A stretch of 64,000 nt of DNA from Methanocella conradii HZ254 (GCF_000251105.1 NC_017034.1:1302001-1366000); one strand, 5' to 3'; positions 1-7,624 are shown, numbered from the stretch's first letter. Translations and numbers: made by a program. Notes: generated by a model from the letters alone, not told the origin.

Positions 1-25
1 GGGCCCTAAACATAATATATGCTTT

Positions 26-586
26 TTGCTCGACCTTTGCGATTATGCCCGGAAAATTGGGATATACAGGGCCGCAGAGGCCCGGCCTTACACGTTTATA
101 GTAGATCGTATGCTTGGCCGCCTCGTTGCGTGGCTCCGCATCTTAGGATACGATACTAAAAGCGCGCTTGACTTCAAGCCGTCTAATGCCGAAGATAAGG
201 CCCTGGTAGAAGCGGCTAAAAAGGAACGCCGCATCCTCGTGTCGCGTGACAGGGCGCTTGTCGACGCGGCAAAAAAGGCCGGCGTGGACGCGGTGCTGGT
301 AAAGTCTGACGACGTAAAAGGGCAGCTTGAAGAGCTTATGAAGCGATACCCGCTGGACGTAGACCCCAACATGACCCGGTGTACCGCCTGCAACTCCACC
401 CTGAGGGAGGCGAGCGGCTCCGATATCGATAAGATAAGGAAGGAAGCCCCATCACACCTCATAGATAGCCGCGCCTCCTTCTGGATCTGCAATGGGTGTG
501 GCAAGGTCTACTGGCAGGGCAGCCATTGGCGTAACATATTGAAGACGGCAGAAGAAGTGAAAAGCTCCAGAAAGGCCCAGGACTAA
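26..586 (+). CDS. Mut7-C RNase-domain protein with zinc ribbon
   Basis: 186 residues. A PIN-like Mut7-C fold runs from about residue 23 to 105, opening with FIVDRMLGRLVAWLR, where D27 is the expected first metal-binding acidic residue; an SRD motif follows at 73-75. A zinc ribbon follows, with Cys pairs at 119/122 and 155/158. The family is predicted to be a ribonuclease; its substrate is unknown. The upstream ATG is kept because the next one (position 110) would remove the FIVD core, although the first 20 or so residues look poorly conserved and the true start may be a non-ATG codon shortly before FIVD. The gene lies at the window edge, so any upstream partner is unseen. Confidence 0.82.
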   Translation: MLDLCDYARKIGIYRAAEARPYTFIVDRMLGRLVAWLRILGYDTKSALDFKPSNAEDKALVEAAKKERRILVSRDRALVDAAKKAGVDAVLVKSDDVKGQLEELMKRYPLDVDPNMTRCTACNSTLREASGSDIDKIRKEAPSHLIDSRASFWICNGCGKVYWQGSHWRNILKTAEEVKSSRKAQD

Positions 587-656
587 GTATTTAAACGATT
601 GGCGTAATCCCTTATAGGGTGGAAAAACGTTCAACGTTGTAGACAGGCTGGTCACC

Positions 657-779
657 ATGATCCATGCAGTGATCATATCTATCGTGGCATTGCTCGCCCT
701 CTTCATAATGCCGCCCATTGGCATACTCCTATTATTATACTTGCGCAGCATAATCAGATATGAGGCCGCGGCCGGCTAA
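657..779 (+). CDS. Small single-pass membrane protein (40 aa)
   Basis: An ATG opens a 40-residue frame that is almost entirely one hydrophobic segment (about residues 4-29, with a PPIG break), followed by a short basic/acidic tail RSIIRYEAAAG. It fills the gap between the Mut7-C gene and pdxS. A GGTCACC stretch stands before the ATG, but there is no strong ribosome binding site. It resembles the small hydrophobic proteins common in methanogens; no function is recognised. It could be a chance frame, but the tail and compact fit favour a real gene. Confidence 0.5.
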   Translation: MIHAVIISIVALLALFIMPPIGILLLLYLRSIIRYEAAAG

Positions 780-790
780 GCCTAAAACGC

Positions 791-802
791 AGTATTTAAA
801 TA
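791..802 (+). promoter_or_regulatory. TATA box of pdxS
   Basis: An AGTATTTAAATA stretch about 45 nt before the pdxS ATG fits an archaeal TATA box, predicting a start near 825 and a short leader containing AGAAGGACAGG. Confidence 0.5.
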
Positions 803-843
803 CCAAAAACCATTCTAAAATTAGCTAGTAAGAAGGACAGGAC

Positions 844-1740
844 ATGAAGCTAGAAGAGTTACGTCACGGCACCACGCTCCTTAAGAGAGGGTTCGCAAAA
901 ATGCAGAAGGGGGGCGTCATCATGGACGTCACCAACAGGGAGCAGGCCCTCATAGCCGAAAGTGCGGGAGCCGTAGCGGTCATGGCCCTCCAGGCCGTGC
1001 CGGCCGACATCAGAAAGGCCGGGGGCGTAGCAAGGATGGCCGACCCCGCAATCATAGAGGACATCATAGACGCGGTCACCATACCTGTCATGGCCAAGGT
1101 GCGCATCGGCCACTTCGTGGAGGCCGAGATACTCGAGGCAATAGGCGTGGACATGATCGACGAGTCCGAGGTACTCACCCCTGCGGACAGCAAGTATCAT
1201 ATTGATAAGACCAGGTTTACCGTGCCATTCGTGTGCGGAGCACGCGACCTGGGGGAGGCGCTTCGCAGGATAGACGAGGGCGCAGCCATGATCCGCACGA
1301 AGGGCGAGGCTGGAACCGGGGACGTTTCTGAAGCGGTGAACCACATGAAGAAGATACAGGGCCAGATACGTGAGTTGAAGGGCCTGACCCATGAGGAGCT
1401 GATCAAGTATGCCAGGGCAATTGAAGCGCCCTCAGAACTGGTCATCGAGACGGCGAGGCTGCAGAGGCTTCCCGTGGTCAACTTCGCCGCGGGCGGCATA
1501 GCCACGCCGGCGGACGCGGCCCTGATGATGAGGCTGGGCGCTGACGGGGTATTCGTCGGGTCGGGCATATTCAAGTCGGAGAACCCTGAGAAGATGGCCA
1601 GGGCCATCGTGGAAGCGGTGAACAACTACGATAACCCGCCAAAGCTGGCCGAGATATCAAAGGGCATCGGCAGCCCGATGAAAGGAATAGGCGTCAGCGG
1701 CATGCCTGCCGAAGAAAAGATACAGGTAAGGGGCTGGTAA
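844..1740 (+). CDS. pdxS: Pyridoxal 5'-phosphate synthase, synthase subunit PdxS
   Basis: 298 residues, full length for the family. PdxS is a TIM-barrel enzyme that builds PLP from ribose 5-phosphate, glyceraldehyde 3-phosphate and the ammonia released by the glutaminase PdxT. Visible signatures are the N-terminal RHGTTLLKRGFAKMQKGGVI segment, the catalytic lysine in VMAKVRIGHF (K85), the phosphate loop IRTKGEAGTGD and the C-terminal FAAGGIATPADAALMMRLGADG region. No pdxT is adjacent, so the partner must be encoded elsewhere. The gene is monocistronic, with its own TATA box and a hairpin terminator just behind it. Confidence 0.97.
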   Translation: MKLEELRHGTTLLKRGFAKMQKGGVIMDVTNREQALIAESAGAVAVMALQAVPADIRKAGGVARMADPAIIEDIIDAVTIPVMAKVRIGHFVEAEILEAIGVDMIDESEVLTPADSKYHIDKTRFTVPFVCGARDLGEALRRIDEGAAMIRTKGEAGTGDVSEAVNHMKKIQGQIRELKGLTHEELIKYARAIEAPSELVIETARLQRLPVVNFAAGGIATPADAALMMRLGADGVFVGSGIFKSENPEKMARAIVEAVNNYDNPPKLAEISKGIGSPMKGIGVSGMPAEEKIQVRGW

Positions 1741-1753
1741 TAAAATATAAAAA

Positions 1754-1774
1754 TGTAGGTGCATGACACCTACA
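1754..1774. terminator. Hairpin shared by pdxS and the Trp-rich gene on the other strand
   Basis: A perfect 8-bp inverted repeat (TGTAGGTG / CACCTACA, 5-nt loop) is followed on the plus strand by an AT-rich tract with a T run. It lies 14 nt after the pdxS stop and 70 nt after the stop of the convergent Trp-rich gene. Hairpins with the same GTAGG..CCTAC stem follow the other two Trp-rich genes at 11088 and 11548. Confidence 0.65.
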
Positions 1775-1798
1775 ATAAATTATTTTTTATTTCCTTTC

Positions 1799-1806
1799 CG
1801 TGTAGC
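1799..1806 (-). promoter_or_regulatory. Conserved 3' UTR box GCTACACG
   Basis: On the minus strand AGCTACACGGAAAG lies 37 nt after the Trp-rich gene's stop and 24 nt before the GTAGG hairpin. The same box with the same spacing follows the other two Trp-rich genes (11060-11067 and 11515-11522). Confidence 0.55.
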
Positions 1807-1843
1807 TAAGGGAGTTTGGGTTTTAGCCATGCTTATTGTGGCG

Positions 1844-2008
1844 TTACCACCACCACACGCCCCATGGCCAGGCCCATCCACCCCACCACGGCCAGACCCA
1901 GGCGCCCCATGGCCATGCCCAGACGCCCCACCAGGCCGCAGCCGGCAGTGAGATGGCCAGAATGGCTAGCACGGAAAGAACGAATATGGCCAATTTCTTC
2001 ATGTCCAT
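1844..2008 (-). CDS. Tryptophan-rich exported microprotein (54 aa), copy 1
   Basis: From the ATG at 2008 the protein has a basic start (MDMKK), one hydrophobic signal segment ending LPAAA, and then a 29-residue tail in which 15 residues are Trp, the rest being Gly, Ala, Val and Pro (WWGVWAWPWG...). A GGGGGG run about 6 nt before the ATG is the ribosome binding site, which argues against an in-frame ATG 24 nt upstream. It is clearly homologous in its leader to the genes at 10867 and 11257. No family or function is recognised. The tail could sit at the membrane interface or stack into an aromatic surface layer; that is speculation. It is convergent to pdxS and shares its terminator. Confidence 0.72.
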   Translation of the reverse strand: MDMKKLAIFVLSVLAILAISLPAAAWWGVWAWPWGAWVWPWWGGWAWPWGVWWW

Positions 2009-2264
2009 ACTTGTTCCCCCCACAAACTTCAAAATATGAACAACGATAAAATCATTAGTAGAGAATATTGTGATTCACCAAGCAGTAAAATATGATGTTA
2101 GCGGCATCCCCCGCTTTGAAAAAACACAAAAAATATGTGCAGATTCGTCGTAATTTAAGCAGGCGACCGTAGCTGTGCTGGCGGCTAGGCGAGCATAGCT
2201 GTTGAAAGACAGGAAGGGTTAAATCCTTACCCATCTTTTATTGTCTGCTATCGAGGTGATATGC

Positions 2265-2879
2265 ATGAAACTTGCCAGGCTTTTGCTGGCGGCTTTACTC
2301 GTGGCCACAGTGCTTAGCGCGGGCTGCGTTGGGCTTATAAGGGATACTTATAAAAGCCTCGTATCCACCCCTACGCCGACATCCTCGCTGCCCATAACAT
2401 TGACCCCCATCCCCATAAACCAGGCGATAGAGCGGCAATACATGTTCGCGGAAAAGCTGAACTCCGGGCTTGAGCATTATAACAGCGGCATCATGGCGAT
2501 GAATAGAAGCAGGGAGCTCGCGGATCAGCGCGACTGGAGCAACGCCAGCATCGAGATCGGGATGGCAAAGGCGTACATGGAGCAGGCCCGCGCCTCTTTC
2601 CTGGACATGAAGAGATATGCTTTCACCGCTGACGAGGCGAACCTATCCGAAAAGTGGAACCAGACGGCATACTATGAGGCAAAGGCTTTCGAGCTCGTGA
2701 ACCTCTCATATCAAGAAGACGCCTACCAGTCTTCCCGCGGCGATGAGGCGAACTACATAAGGTATAACTATTACGTTAGGCAGGCGAACTATTACCTCGA
2801 CCTAGCGAGGGCATGCAAGGCGGAGGCCGAGGAGCTCGAGCGCAGGACGTTCATCGGCCAGCAGGGACAGGTCATTTAA
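2265..2879 (+). CDS. Predicted lipoprotein
   Basis: Taken from the ATG at 2265, preceded by GAGGTGAT at 2253-2260, it encodes 204 residues. A hydrophobic leader ends in VLSAGC, a lipobox with the lipidated Cys at residue 21. A short Pro/Thr-rich linker (STPTPTSSLPITLTPIP) leads to a helical, Asn- and Tyr-rich domain with several N-x-S/T sites, in keeping with an extracellular location. No family is recognised. The last 8 nt overlap the end of the convergent nucS gene. Confidence 0.8.
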   Translation: MKLARLLLAALLVATVLSAGCVGLIRDTYKSLVSTPTPTSSLPITLTPIPINQAIERQYMFAEKLNSGLEHYNSGIMAMNRSRELADQRDWSNASIEIGMAKAYMEQARASFLDMKRYAFTADEANLSEKWNQTAYYEAKAFELVNLSYQEDAYQSSRGDEANYIRYNYYVRQANYYLDLARACKAEAEELERRTFIGQQGQVI

Positions 2880-3627
2880 AACTATCCAGCGATGCCTGCT
2901 TTTTATCCTTTAGCTCAAACTCGTAGCCGATCTGGCGGTATTCCAGCCCCTTCTCGGCTATAAGCGTTCGGGCCATCTCCGAGACCCGTGGGGCGCATAG
3001 TATGCCCCTGACGATCGCCTTATCGTTCTTCTTTTTAAAGTCCGCCAGGTAGGCCTCCATCTGATACACCGCATTGGGCGATATCGAGGTGCGCTTGACC
3101 TCGACGATGACTGTCACCCCATTCCTGTCCTCGCACAAGAGGTCTATGAAGCCAGAGCTGGTCGCCTTCTCTCTGCGTACAACTCTAAGGCCCTCCTCTA
3201 TTATTGAAGGGTCGGATTCTATCCTATCCACGATGTCAGCCTCCTCGCCCACGATGTTTATCTCCGCCCCGTCATTCAATGTGAAAATGCTGAGGGCCTG
3301 TATGCTTTTGAAATGGATACGCATCGTCTCCGTGGGGCTGGCACGCCTGGCCTCAATAATCAGCCCTTCTTCAACCATGTACTTTACGCTCGTGCCAGGA
3401 GGCTGCCAGTTTACCGGCTCGCGCTTCTCGTTGCCATGCACCATTACAGTTCCATCGGCCTTGACGATGACCAGCCGGTCCCCATAATCCAGGAAAGACT
3501 TAGCCCTACCCGTATAGTCCACCTTACAGCATCCCACGATTGTGACCATGCGCCTCCTTATGCTGCTAAGGCTTTCATTCAAGGCCTGTAACGCTTCGTC
3601 TGCAGATGGCGAGATCAGGTATTTCAT
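2872..3627 (-). CDS. nucS: Mismatch-specific endonuclease EndoMS/NucS
   Basis: 251 residues, the usual length. NucS/EndoMS cuts mismatched or branched DNA and is thought to provide mismatch repair in archaea and actinobacteria that lack MutS/MutL. The N-terminal half forms the DNA-binding/dimerisation domain (VGCCKVDYTGRAKSFLDYGD). The C-terminal half is the RecB-like nuclease with G-x-I-D-L-L and IVEVKR: D162, E176 and K178 are the expected catalytic residues. It lacks a clear C-terminal PCNA-binding (PIP) motif; the tail KQASLDSFK is only loosely similar to one. The next minus-strand gene upstream ends 32 nt away, so it may be co-transcribed with it. Confidence 0.93.
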   Translation of the reverse strand: MKYLISPSADEALQALNESLSSIRRRMVTIVGCCKVDYTGRAKSFLDYGDRLVIVKADGTVMVHGNEKREPVNWQPPGTSVKYMVEEGLIIEARRASPTETMRIHFKSIQALSIFTLNDGAEINIVGEEADIVDRIESDPSIIEEGLRVVRREKATSSGFIDLLCEDRNGVTVIVEVKRTSISPNAVYQMEAYLADFKKKNDKAIVRGILCAPRVSEMARTLIAEKGLEYRQIGYEFELKDKKQASLDSFK

Positions 3628-3659
3628 CGCAGGACAAACCCACCTTAAAGATAATAAGC

Positions 3660-4064
3660 TTACGGACGATCCTTAAGGGTCTCGAGAAGGCGGGGGCACC
3701 AGATAGTCATGCCAGCCTTGCAGCCTTTTTCCGAGCCTATATTCTCGCAATTCAGGCAATCCCCTATCTCCCTGGACACGTTTCTGTAGAGCGCGCCATA
3801 ATCCTCCACGGAGTACTCCTTAAACTCGTGGTCGCGTAAATCCTGGCCTATGGTAGCATAAGCGTCCTTCATGCCCTCGTCATACCCCCTTTCTTCGCCC
3901 TGCCTTATTGAGATGCCTGTGGACTTGTTTTCATAAAAGGCGCCATAGCCCTGGACGCCCCAATCCTTATGCTCGTTTTTCTGAAGCTCAAGTGCCGCCC
4001 CGGCCAGGGCATCCTTAAAGCCCTCGACGTATTTCCTCAGGTACTGCCCGTCTCCTTCCGCCAT
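3660..4064 (-). CDS. Unknown 134-aa protein: internal duplication plus four Cys
   Basis: No family is recognised. Two 35-residue halves, about residues 12-46 and 61-95, align without gaps: Y-x-E-G-x-K-D-A ... then (W/Y)(G/S)V(Q/E)(G/D)YGA(F/L)Y(E/R)N. A C-terminal Cys module follows with Cys at 103, 106, 115 and 123 (CLNCEN...C...WC), suitable for zinc or an Fe-S cluster. The ATG lies 1 nt after the stop of deoxyhypusine synthase, so the two are almost certainly translated from one mRNA. No signal peptide or membrane segment is present. The duplicated unit suggests a binding protein of pseudo-dimeric form. Confidence 0.75.
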   Translation of the reverse strand: MAEGDGQYLRKYVEGFKDALAGAALELQKNEHKDWGVQGYGAFYENKSTGISIRQGEERGYDEGMKDAYATIGQDLRDHEFKEYSVEDYGALYRNVSREIGDCLNCENIGSEKGCKAGMTIWCPRLLETLKDRP

Positions 4065-4065
4065 T

Positions 4066-5025
4066 TTAATCGCCCTTTTTCTTTGACAGCCTCTCGTTCA
4101 CGGCGGCGAGCATGAGGGGCAGGGCGATGGTAGCGTCGCATATCACCTGGACAGCCTCGGCATTCTCCCCAACCTTACCCCAGCTTCTCGCCTCATCAAG
4201 CGTGGCCCCCGATAGCCCGCCAGTCTCTGCCCTATCCATGGTTATCTGGATGACGTAATCGTATCCGCCGCGCGGCGTCACCAGCATGCACTGTAACACG
4301 TAGTTCTTGGGCACCCCGCCCCCTATTAATATCGCTCCTGTGCGCTTCGCATCATAGCACCTATCGATAAGCTCGCGCATGTCCTTGAAGGCGTCCACTC
4401 GCAGCCTGCTCGTCTGAGTGTAAAGCCAGGCCTGAAGCCCTATGATAGAGTCCTGGACCGCCGGGCAGTAGACCGGAACCCCCATCTCGTACGCGCTCCT
4501 CAGAATGGAGCGCTTATCATCGAGGCTCTTCCCTATCTCACGCATGAGGTCGCTAATAGAGTACACTTTATTCTCATCCATGCCCCTGTAGACTTCCTGA
4601 AGCTTACTCTCAAGGCTTGTGAAGTACTCCTCGTTCAGGAATACGTCGTAAATCCTGTTGATGTGCTGGCCCTTAAGCGCAATGTCGTCCGCGTTTTCCG
4701 AGCCTTTTGCATGGTATCCGCCCGTCGCCTCTATGATGTCGTGTACCATGTTGGCCCCCGTGGTGACGAGAACGTCGATGTAGCCCCCCCTTATCATGTC
4801 TGAAATGACGTTTCGCATCCCTGCCGGCACCATGGCGCCTGACAGGCCGAAAAACTTCGTGACGTCATCTGCCTGCATCTTTTCGAGTATGTCGCAGGCC
4901 TTCGCAATCCGGCCGGCTCCGAAGGCGCAGCCATCGAGCTGCCGTATGAGCTCGTCCACGGTCATCGTTCCGCGGACCTCAGCATGCCTTATCCTGTTTT
5001 CCATCATCTTCAGCCTCGCCCACAT
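4066..5025 (-). CDS. dys: Deoxyhypusine synthase family protein
   Basis: 319 residues. Deoxyhypusine synthase transfers the aminobutyl group of spermidine to one lysine of aIF5A using NAD+. Visible motifs: FFGLSGAMVPAGMR, VLVTTGANMVHDIIEA (NAD site), GVPVYCPAVQDS and the active-site lysine region IGGGVPKNY. The usual K-H-H/K-H tail of the active site reads K-N-Y here, so a deoxyhypusine-synthase-like paralogue (found beside the canonical enzyme in some archaea) cannot be excluded. In-frame ATGs a few codons in (MMENRIRHAEV) are alternative starts. It is the first gene of a minus operon with the Cys-rich 134-aa protein. Confidence 0.85.
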   Translation of the reverse strand: MWARLKMMENRIRHAEVRGTMTVDELIRQLDGCAFGAGRIAKACDILEKMQADDVTKFFGLSGAMVPAGMRNVISDMIRGGYIDVLVTTGANMVHDIIEATGGYHAKGSENADDIALKGQHINRIYDVFLNEEYFTSLESKLQEVYRGMDENKVYSISDLMREIGKSLDDKRSILRSAYEMGVPVYCPAVQDSIIGLQAWLYTQTSRLRVDAFKDMRELIDRCYDAKRTGAILIGGGVPKNYVLQCMLVTPRGGYDYVIQITMDRAETGGLSGATLDEARSWGKVGENAEAVQVICDATIALPLMLAAVNERLSKKKGD

Positions 5026-5191
5026 ATGCTTCTGAGCATTATCAATTTTCCCTTATCAATTTTATTAAGGCTGAAGGAGGACTTTGCTTCGCTCTTTACT
5101 AGAGCCCCTTTTCAGTCTTTAGATGTAGAAGATGTGGTGTTTAACCATCCATTATCTAATAGAACCACTCTATTCTCAGAAAGCTACCGCA

Positions 5192-5201
5192 ACATTTATA
5201 T
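5192..5201 (+). promoter_or_regulatory. TATA box of rps6e
   Basis: ACATTTATAT lies about 65 nt before the S6e ATG. It is a good TATA match and places transcription start near 5222, after the start of any longer N-terminal reading frame. Confidence 0.5.
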
Positions 5202-5260
5202 GTGGTGAATGCCTGCATTTTAAACCGAAATCATCTTATAATCATATGGAGAATTCGCAA

Positions 5261-5704
5261 ATGGCAGATTTCAAGTTAGTAGTTTCCGACCCTAAGACCG
5301 CGAAGGCTTACAACATAGATGTCACCGGCCCCAGGACTGCGAAGCTCGTTGGCAAGGCAATCGGAGCGGAAGTCGATGGCGAGGCCGTCGGCCTGACGGG
5401 ATACACGCTGGTAATCACAGGCGGGTCCGACAAGGATGGCGTACCCATGAGAAAAGACCTTCCAGGCCAGGGAAGGAGAAGGGTCCTGGTCGCGGGCGGC
5501 GTAGGATATCACCCGAAGTCGGACGGCATGAGGAAGAGAAAAACCCTCAGGGGCAATGAGATCTCGGGCGACCTGGTACAGGTGAACGCCGTCGTCAAGT
5601 CATACGGCCCTAAGCCACTCGAGGAACTGGTGCCGAAGACAGAAGGCGCTGGCAAGAAGAAGAAAGAAGAGAAAAAGAAGGCTGCCGCCGAGGCTAAGAA
5701 GTAA
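5261..5704 (+). CDS. rps6e: Small-subunit ribosomal protein S6e
   Basis: 147 residues from the ATG at 5261. S6e is a component of the archaeal/eukaryotic 30S/40S subunit. The start MADFKLVVSDP is the family's typical N-terminus; a GGAG 9-13 nt upstream serves it, and the predicted transcription start excludes much longer versions (an in-frame ATG at 5246 is the only close rival). The core contains TGYTLVITGGSDKDGVPMRKD and GRRRVLVAGGVGYHP. The C-terminus is an unusual Lys/Ala/Glu-rich tail (about 25 residues), common in methanogen versions. Confidence 0.96.
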   Translation: MADFKLVVSDPKTAKAYNIDVTGPRTAKLVGKAIGAEVDGEAVGLTGYTLVITGGSDKDGVPMRKDLPGQGRRRVLVAGGVGYHPKSDGMRKRKTLRGNEISGDLVQVNAVVKSYGPKPLEELVPKTEGAGKKKKEEKKKAAAEAKK

Positions 5705-5713
5705 GCCGGACCT

Positions 5714-6046
5714 TTAACCCTGCTTTTTTATCCCGGACCTTCTCCAGGCAGACTCCAGCTCCTCGATCTCGTCGAAGTGTGAGGGCAGTATGACGATGCC
5801 ATCGAGGTCCTTTAATATTTTCAGCGTTATCCACTCCAGGTGCCTGCTGACGATCCTTTCCCGCGTCTCGATATCCACGCTGTCGTCAATATGCATGTCG
5901 ATGAGACGCTTCCTTAATATCCGCCGTACCACCCGTGACACCTCGTTGATGCTCTCGGCGTTTTTGAACTCCTCGGTCTCCACGACCAGCCTTATCAATT
6001 CCACATCGCTTTGGACCTGCGTCATATGCCTCCGCATAATTGCCAT
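5714..6046 (-). CDS. Hypothetical helical protein (110 aa)
   Basis: No family is recognised. The protein is soluble, charged and predicted mostly helical, with an ESINEVSRVVRRILRKRLIDM stretch that could be helix-turn-helix-like or a dimerisation helix, and an ILPSHFDEIEELESAW region near the C-terminus. In-frame Met codons at residues 4 and 8 are alternative starts. It converges on rps6e with a 9-nt gap. A 9-bp perfect palindrome (6074-6094) stands immediately upstream of its likely TATA element, so it may be regulated, or regulate itself. Confidence 0.62.
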   Translation of the reverse strand: MAIMRRHMTQVQSDVELIRLVVETEEFKNAESINEVSRVVRRILRKRLIDMHIDDSVDIETRERIVSRHLEWITLKILKDLDGIVILPSHFDEIEELESAWRRSGIKKQG

Positions 6047-6073
6047 TCAGCCAGGCGATTTTTTTATATTTAA

Positions 6074-6094
6074 TGGTTTATCTTCGATAAACCA
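6074..6094. promoter_or_regulatory. Perfect palindrome upstream of the 110-aa gene
   Basis: TGGTTTATC-TTC-GATAAACCA is a perfect 9-bp inverted repeat. Read on the minus strand it is followed directly by TTAAATATAAAA, a likely TATA element for the gene starting at 6046. It could be an operator or a hairpin. The rest of 6095-6289 is AT-rich with no gene I can support. Confidence 0.45.
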
Positions 6095-6298
6095 CATATT
6101 ATATAGGACTAATATCGGTATTTGCGCCATTCCCTTATAAAAATCGTGCTTGATAGCTATCGCATTCACGATGCATGTGTAGCCGGTTTTTTATCGGATT
6201 GTGCTCCACTACTTCTATACCTTGTGGCCATAACCTAAATTCGACCACTAACTGCATAATCTCCATATAAAACACATAATATTCGTTTTTTTATATAA

Positions 6299-6310
6299 TA
6301 ATATATTAAT
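6299..6310 (+). promoter_or_regulatory. Shared promoter element TAATATATTAAT, copy 1
   Basis: Exactly 43 nt separate this element from the ATG at 6354. The same 12-mer or a near match occurs before most of the exported-protein genes of this cluster at 39-43 nt. Position and composition fit a TATA box. Confidence 0.65.
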
Positions 6311-6353
6311 TGATGCTTACTATATCATCTTTTAACAATTGAGGAGGGTAGTT

Positions 6354-6863
6354 ATGAGTAAAATGATAAGGTATGGACTTCTAGTTTTGCTGGCCGTAGC
6401 TCTGGTAGCACTGCCCGCATACGCTAACCTCGTTCCGACGACCTTCGGTTTCCCGGTGATCGTCCAGAACGGCTCGACGTGTGCCTTCAACCAGGACACC
6501 GCTACAGCGACCGACTTCGAAAACATAAGCATCCAGTTTCCGGTGCACTTTGATGATGTAGGCCTTGGCGCATCCACGCTCTCGGCTGTCCTTGGCGGTG
6601 GGGAGAACGGTGGAGGGAATAACCAGGTAGACGAGGCTGCTGTCGAAGGCCTGCTGGGCAATGGCCTTGACTTAAAAGCTACCGCTAACGTTTTGCCGTT
6701 CGGCCCGGTGAACCTGGCGTTTCCTGACATCAGCCAGACCGTTAACCAGACTCAGACCGTGACGCACTGCGACTTCGCCCAGACCAACGAGTTCGCCGAG
6801 TTCGCGTACCCGTTCGTCGGAGTAGGCCCGGTCGCCCTGCCAGGCTTCGGCTTCGGATGGTAA
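6354..6863 (+). CDS. Small exported protein, GFP/FAYP family, copy 1
   Basis: 169 residues. The start is the ATG directly behind GAGGAGGGTAGTT. A signal peptide (MSKMIRY then a hydrophobic run ending LPAYA) is followed by the family's first motif, N-L-V-P-T-T-F-G-F-P-V-I-V-Q, an Asp/Ala-rich stretch, a Gly/Asn-rich loop, and a C-terminal HCDFAQ..EFAEFAYPFVGVG ending FGFGW. There are two Cys and no other domain. Five neighbours (to 9626) share the first and last motifs; I do not recognise the family. An exported or surface-layer-associated structural role is inference. Downstream, an imperfect 9-bp hairpin with a T run ends the unit. Confidence 0.85.
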   Translation: MSKMIRYGLLVLLAVALVALPAYANLVPTTFGFPVIVQNGSTCAFNQDTATATDFENISIQFPVHFDDVGLGASTLSAVLGGGENGGGNNQVDEAAVEGLLGNGLDLKATANVLPFGPVNLAFPDISQTVNQTQTVTHCDFAQTNEFAEFAYPFVGVGPVALPGFGFGW

Positions 6864-6882
6864 TCACAGGCAAAAGGTAAAT

Positions 6883-6917
6883 GGTAGGAGATCCGCTCTC
6901 CTGCCAAATAATTTTTT
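6883..6917 (+). terminator. Terminator of exported-protein copy 1
   Basis: GGTAGGAGA and TCTCCTGCC form a 9-bp stem with one G-T mismatch and a 5-nt loop, followed by ATTTTTT. The second copy (7537-7559) has a related but rearranged hairpin. Confidence 0.6.
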
Positions 6918-6964
6918 AACATTTTTTATCGGAGCTTTTATTAATTATCCGCTAATTTATATAA

Positions 6965-6976
6965 TAATATATTAAT
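6965..6976 (+). promoter_or_regulatory. Shared promoter element TAATATATTAAT, copy 2
   Basis: Identical to copy 1 and 43 nt before the ATG at 7020, as expected from the tandem duplication. Confidence 0.65.
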
Positions 6977-7019
6977 TGATGCTTACTATATCATCTTTTA
7001 ACAATTGAGGAGGGTAGTT

Positions 7020-7517
7020 ATGAGTAAAATGATAAGGTATGGACTTCTAGTTTTGCTGGCCGTAGCTCTGGTAGCACTGCCCGCATACGCTAACCTCGTT
7101 CCGACGACCTTCGGTTTCCCGGTGATCGTCCAGAACGGCTCGACGTGTGCCTTCAACCAGGACACCGCTACAGCGACCGACTTCGAAAACATAAGCATCA
7201 AGTTCCCTGCATACTTTGATGATGTCAACTTTGGCCCGAGTGTGGTCTCGGCTGTCCTTGGCGGTGGAGGGAATAACCAGGTAGACGAGGCTGCTGTCGA
7301 AGGCCTGCTGGGCAATGGCCTTGACTTAAAAGCTACCGCTAACGTTTTGCCGTTCGGCCCGGTGAACCTGGCGTTTCCTGACATCAGCCAGACCGTTAAC
7401 CAGACTCAGACCGTGACGCACTGCGACTTCGCCCAGACCAACGAGTTCGCCGAGTTCGCGTACCCGTTCGTCGGAGTAGGCCCGGTCGCCCTGCCAGGCT
7501 TCGGCTTCGGATGGTAA
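7020..7517 (+). CDS. Small exported protein, GFP/FAYP family, copy 2
   Basis: 165 residues, identical to the gene at 6354 except for codons 61-76 and a 4-residue deletion. The changed block turns QFPVHFDDVGLGASTL into KFPAYFDDVNFGPSVV, keeping the FDDV core. The ribosome binding site, signal peptide and C-terminal FAYP motif are unchanged. Near-perfect flanks with a sharply bounded divergent block suggest either selection on a binding face or gene conversion that spared this block. Confidence 0.85.
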   Translation: MSKMIRYGLLVLLAVALVALPAYANLVPTTFGFPVIVQNGSTCAFNQDTATATDFENISIKFPAYFDDVNFGPSVVSAVLGGGGNNQVDEAAVEGLLGNGLDLKATANVLPFGPVNLAFPDISQTVNQTQTVTHCDFAQTNEFAEFAYPFVGVGPVALPGFGFGW

Positions 7518-7624
7518 TCACAGGCAAAAGGTAAATGGTAGGAGATAACTTATCCTACCTTATCATATTTTAAGCTCCTGCGCTTATCGATGCAAGGGCA
7601 AGTAATATCCGCTTTTTATCATAA

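Larger units (their letters stand above)
6290..6892 (+). repeat. Tandem duplication, unit 1 (promoter, gene and terminator stem)
   Basis: From TTTATATAAT at 6290 through the gene and into the terminator stem, this block matches 6956-7546. The match is exact except for a 48-nt block (6534-6581) with 18 substitutions and a 12-nt insertion just after it. The offset is 666 nt before the indel and 654 nt after it. Confidence 0.92.
6956..7546 (+). repeat. Tandem duplication, unit 2
   Basis: Second copy of the 6290-6892 block. It is identical outside 7200-7247 apart from a 12-nt deletion just after that stretch. Confidence 0.92.

Noticed and set aside
1763..2049. Three overlapping Pro/His-rich plus-strand frames opposite Trp-rich copy 1
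   Set aside because: Composition is only the complement of the Trp codons; no start signals.
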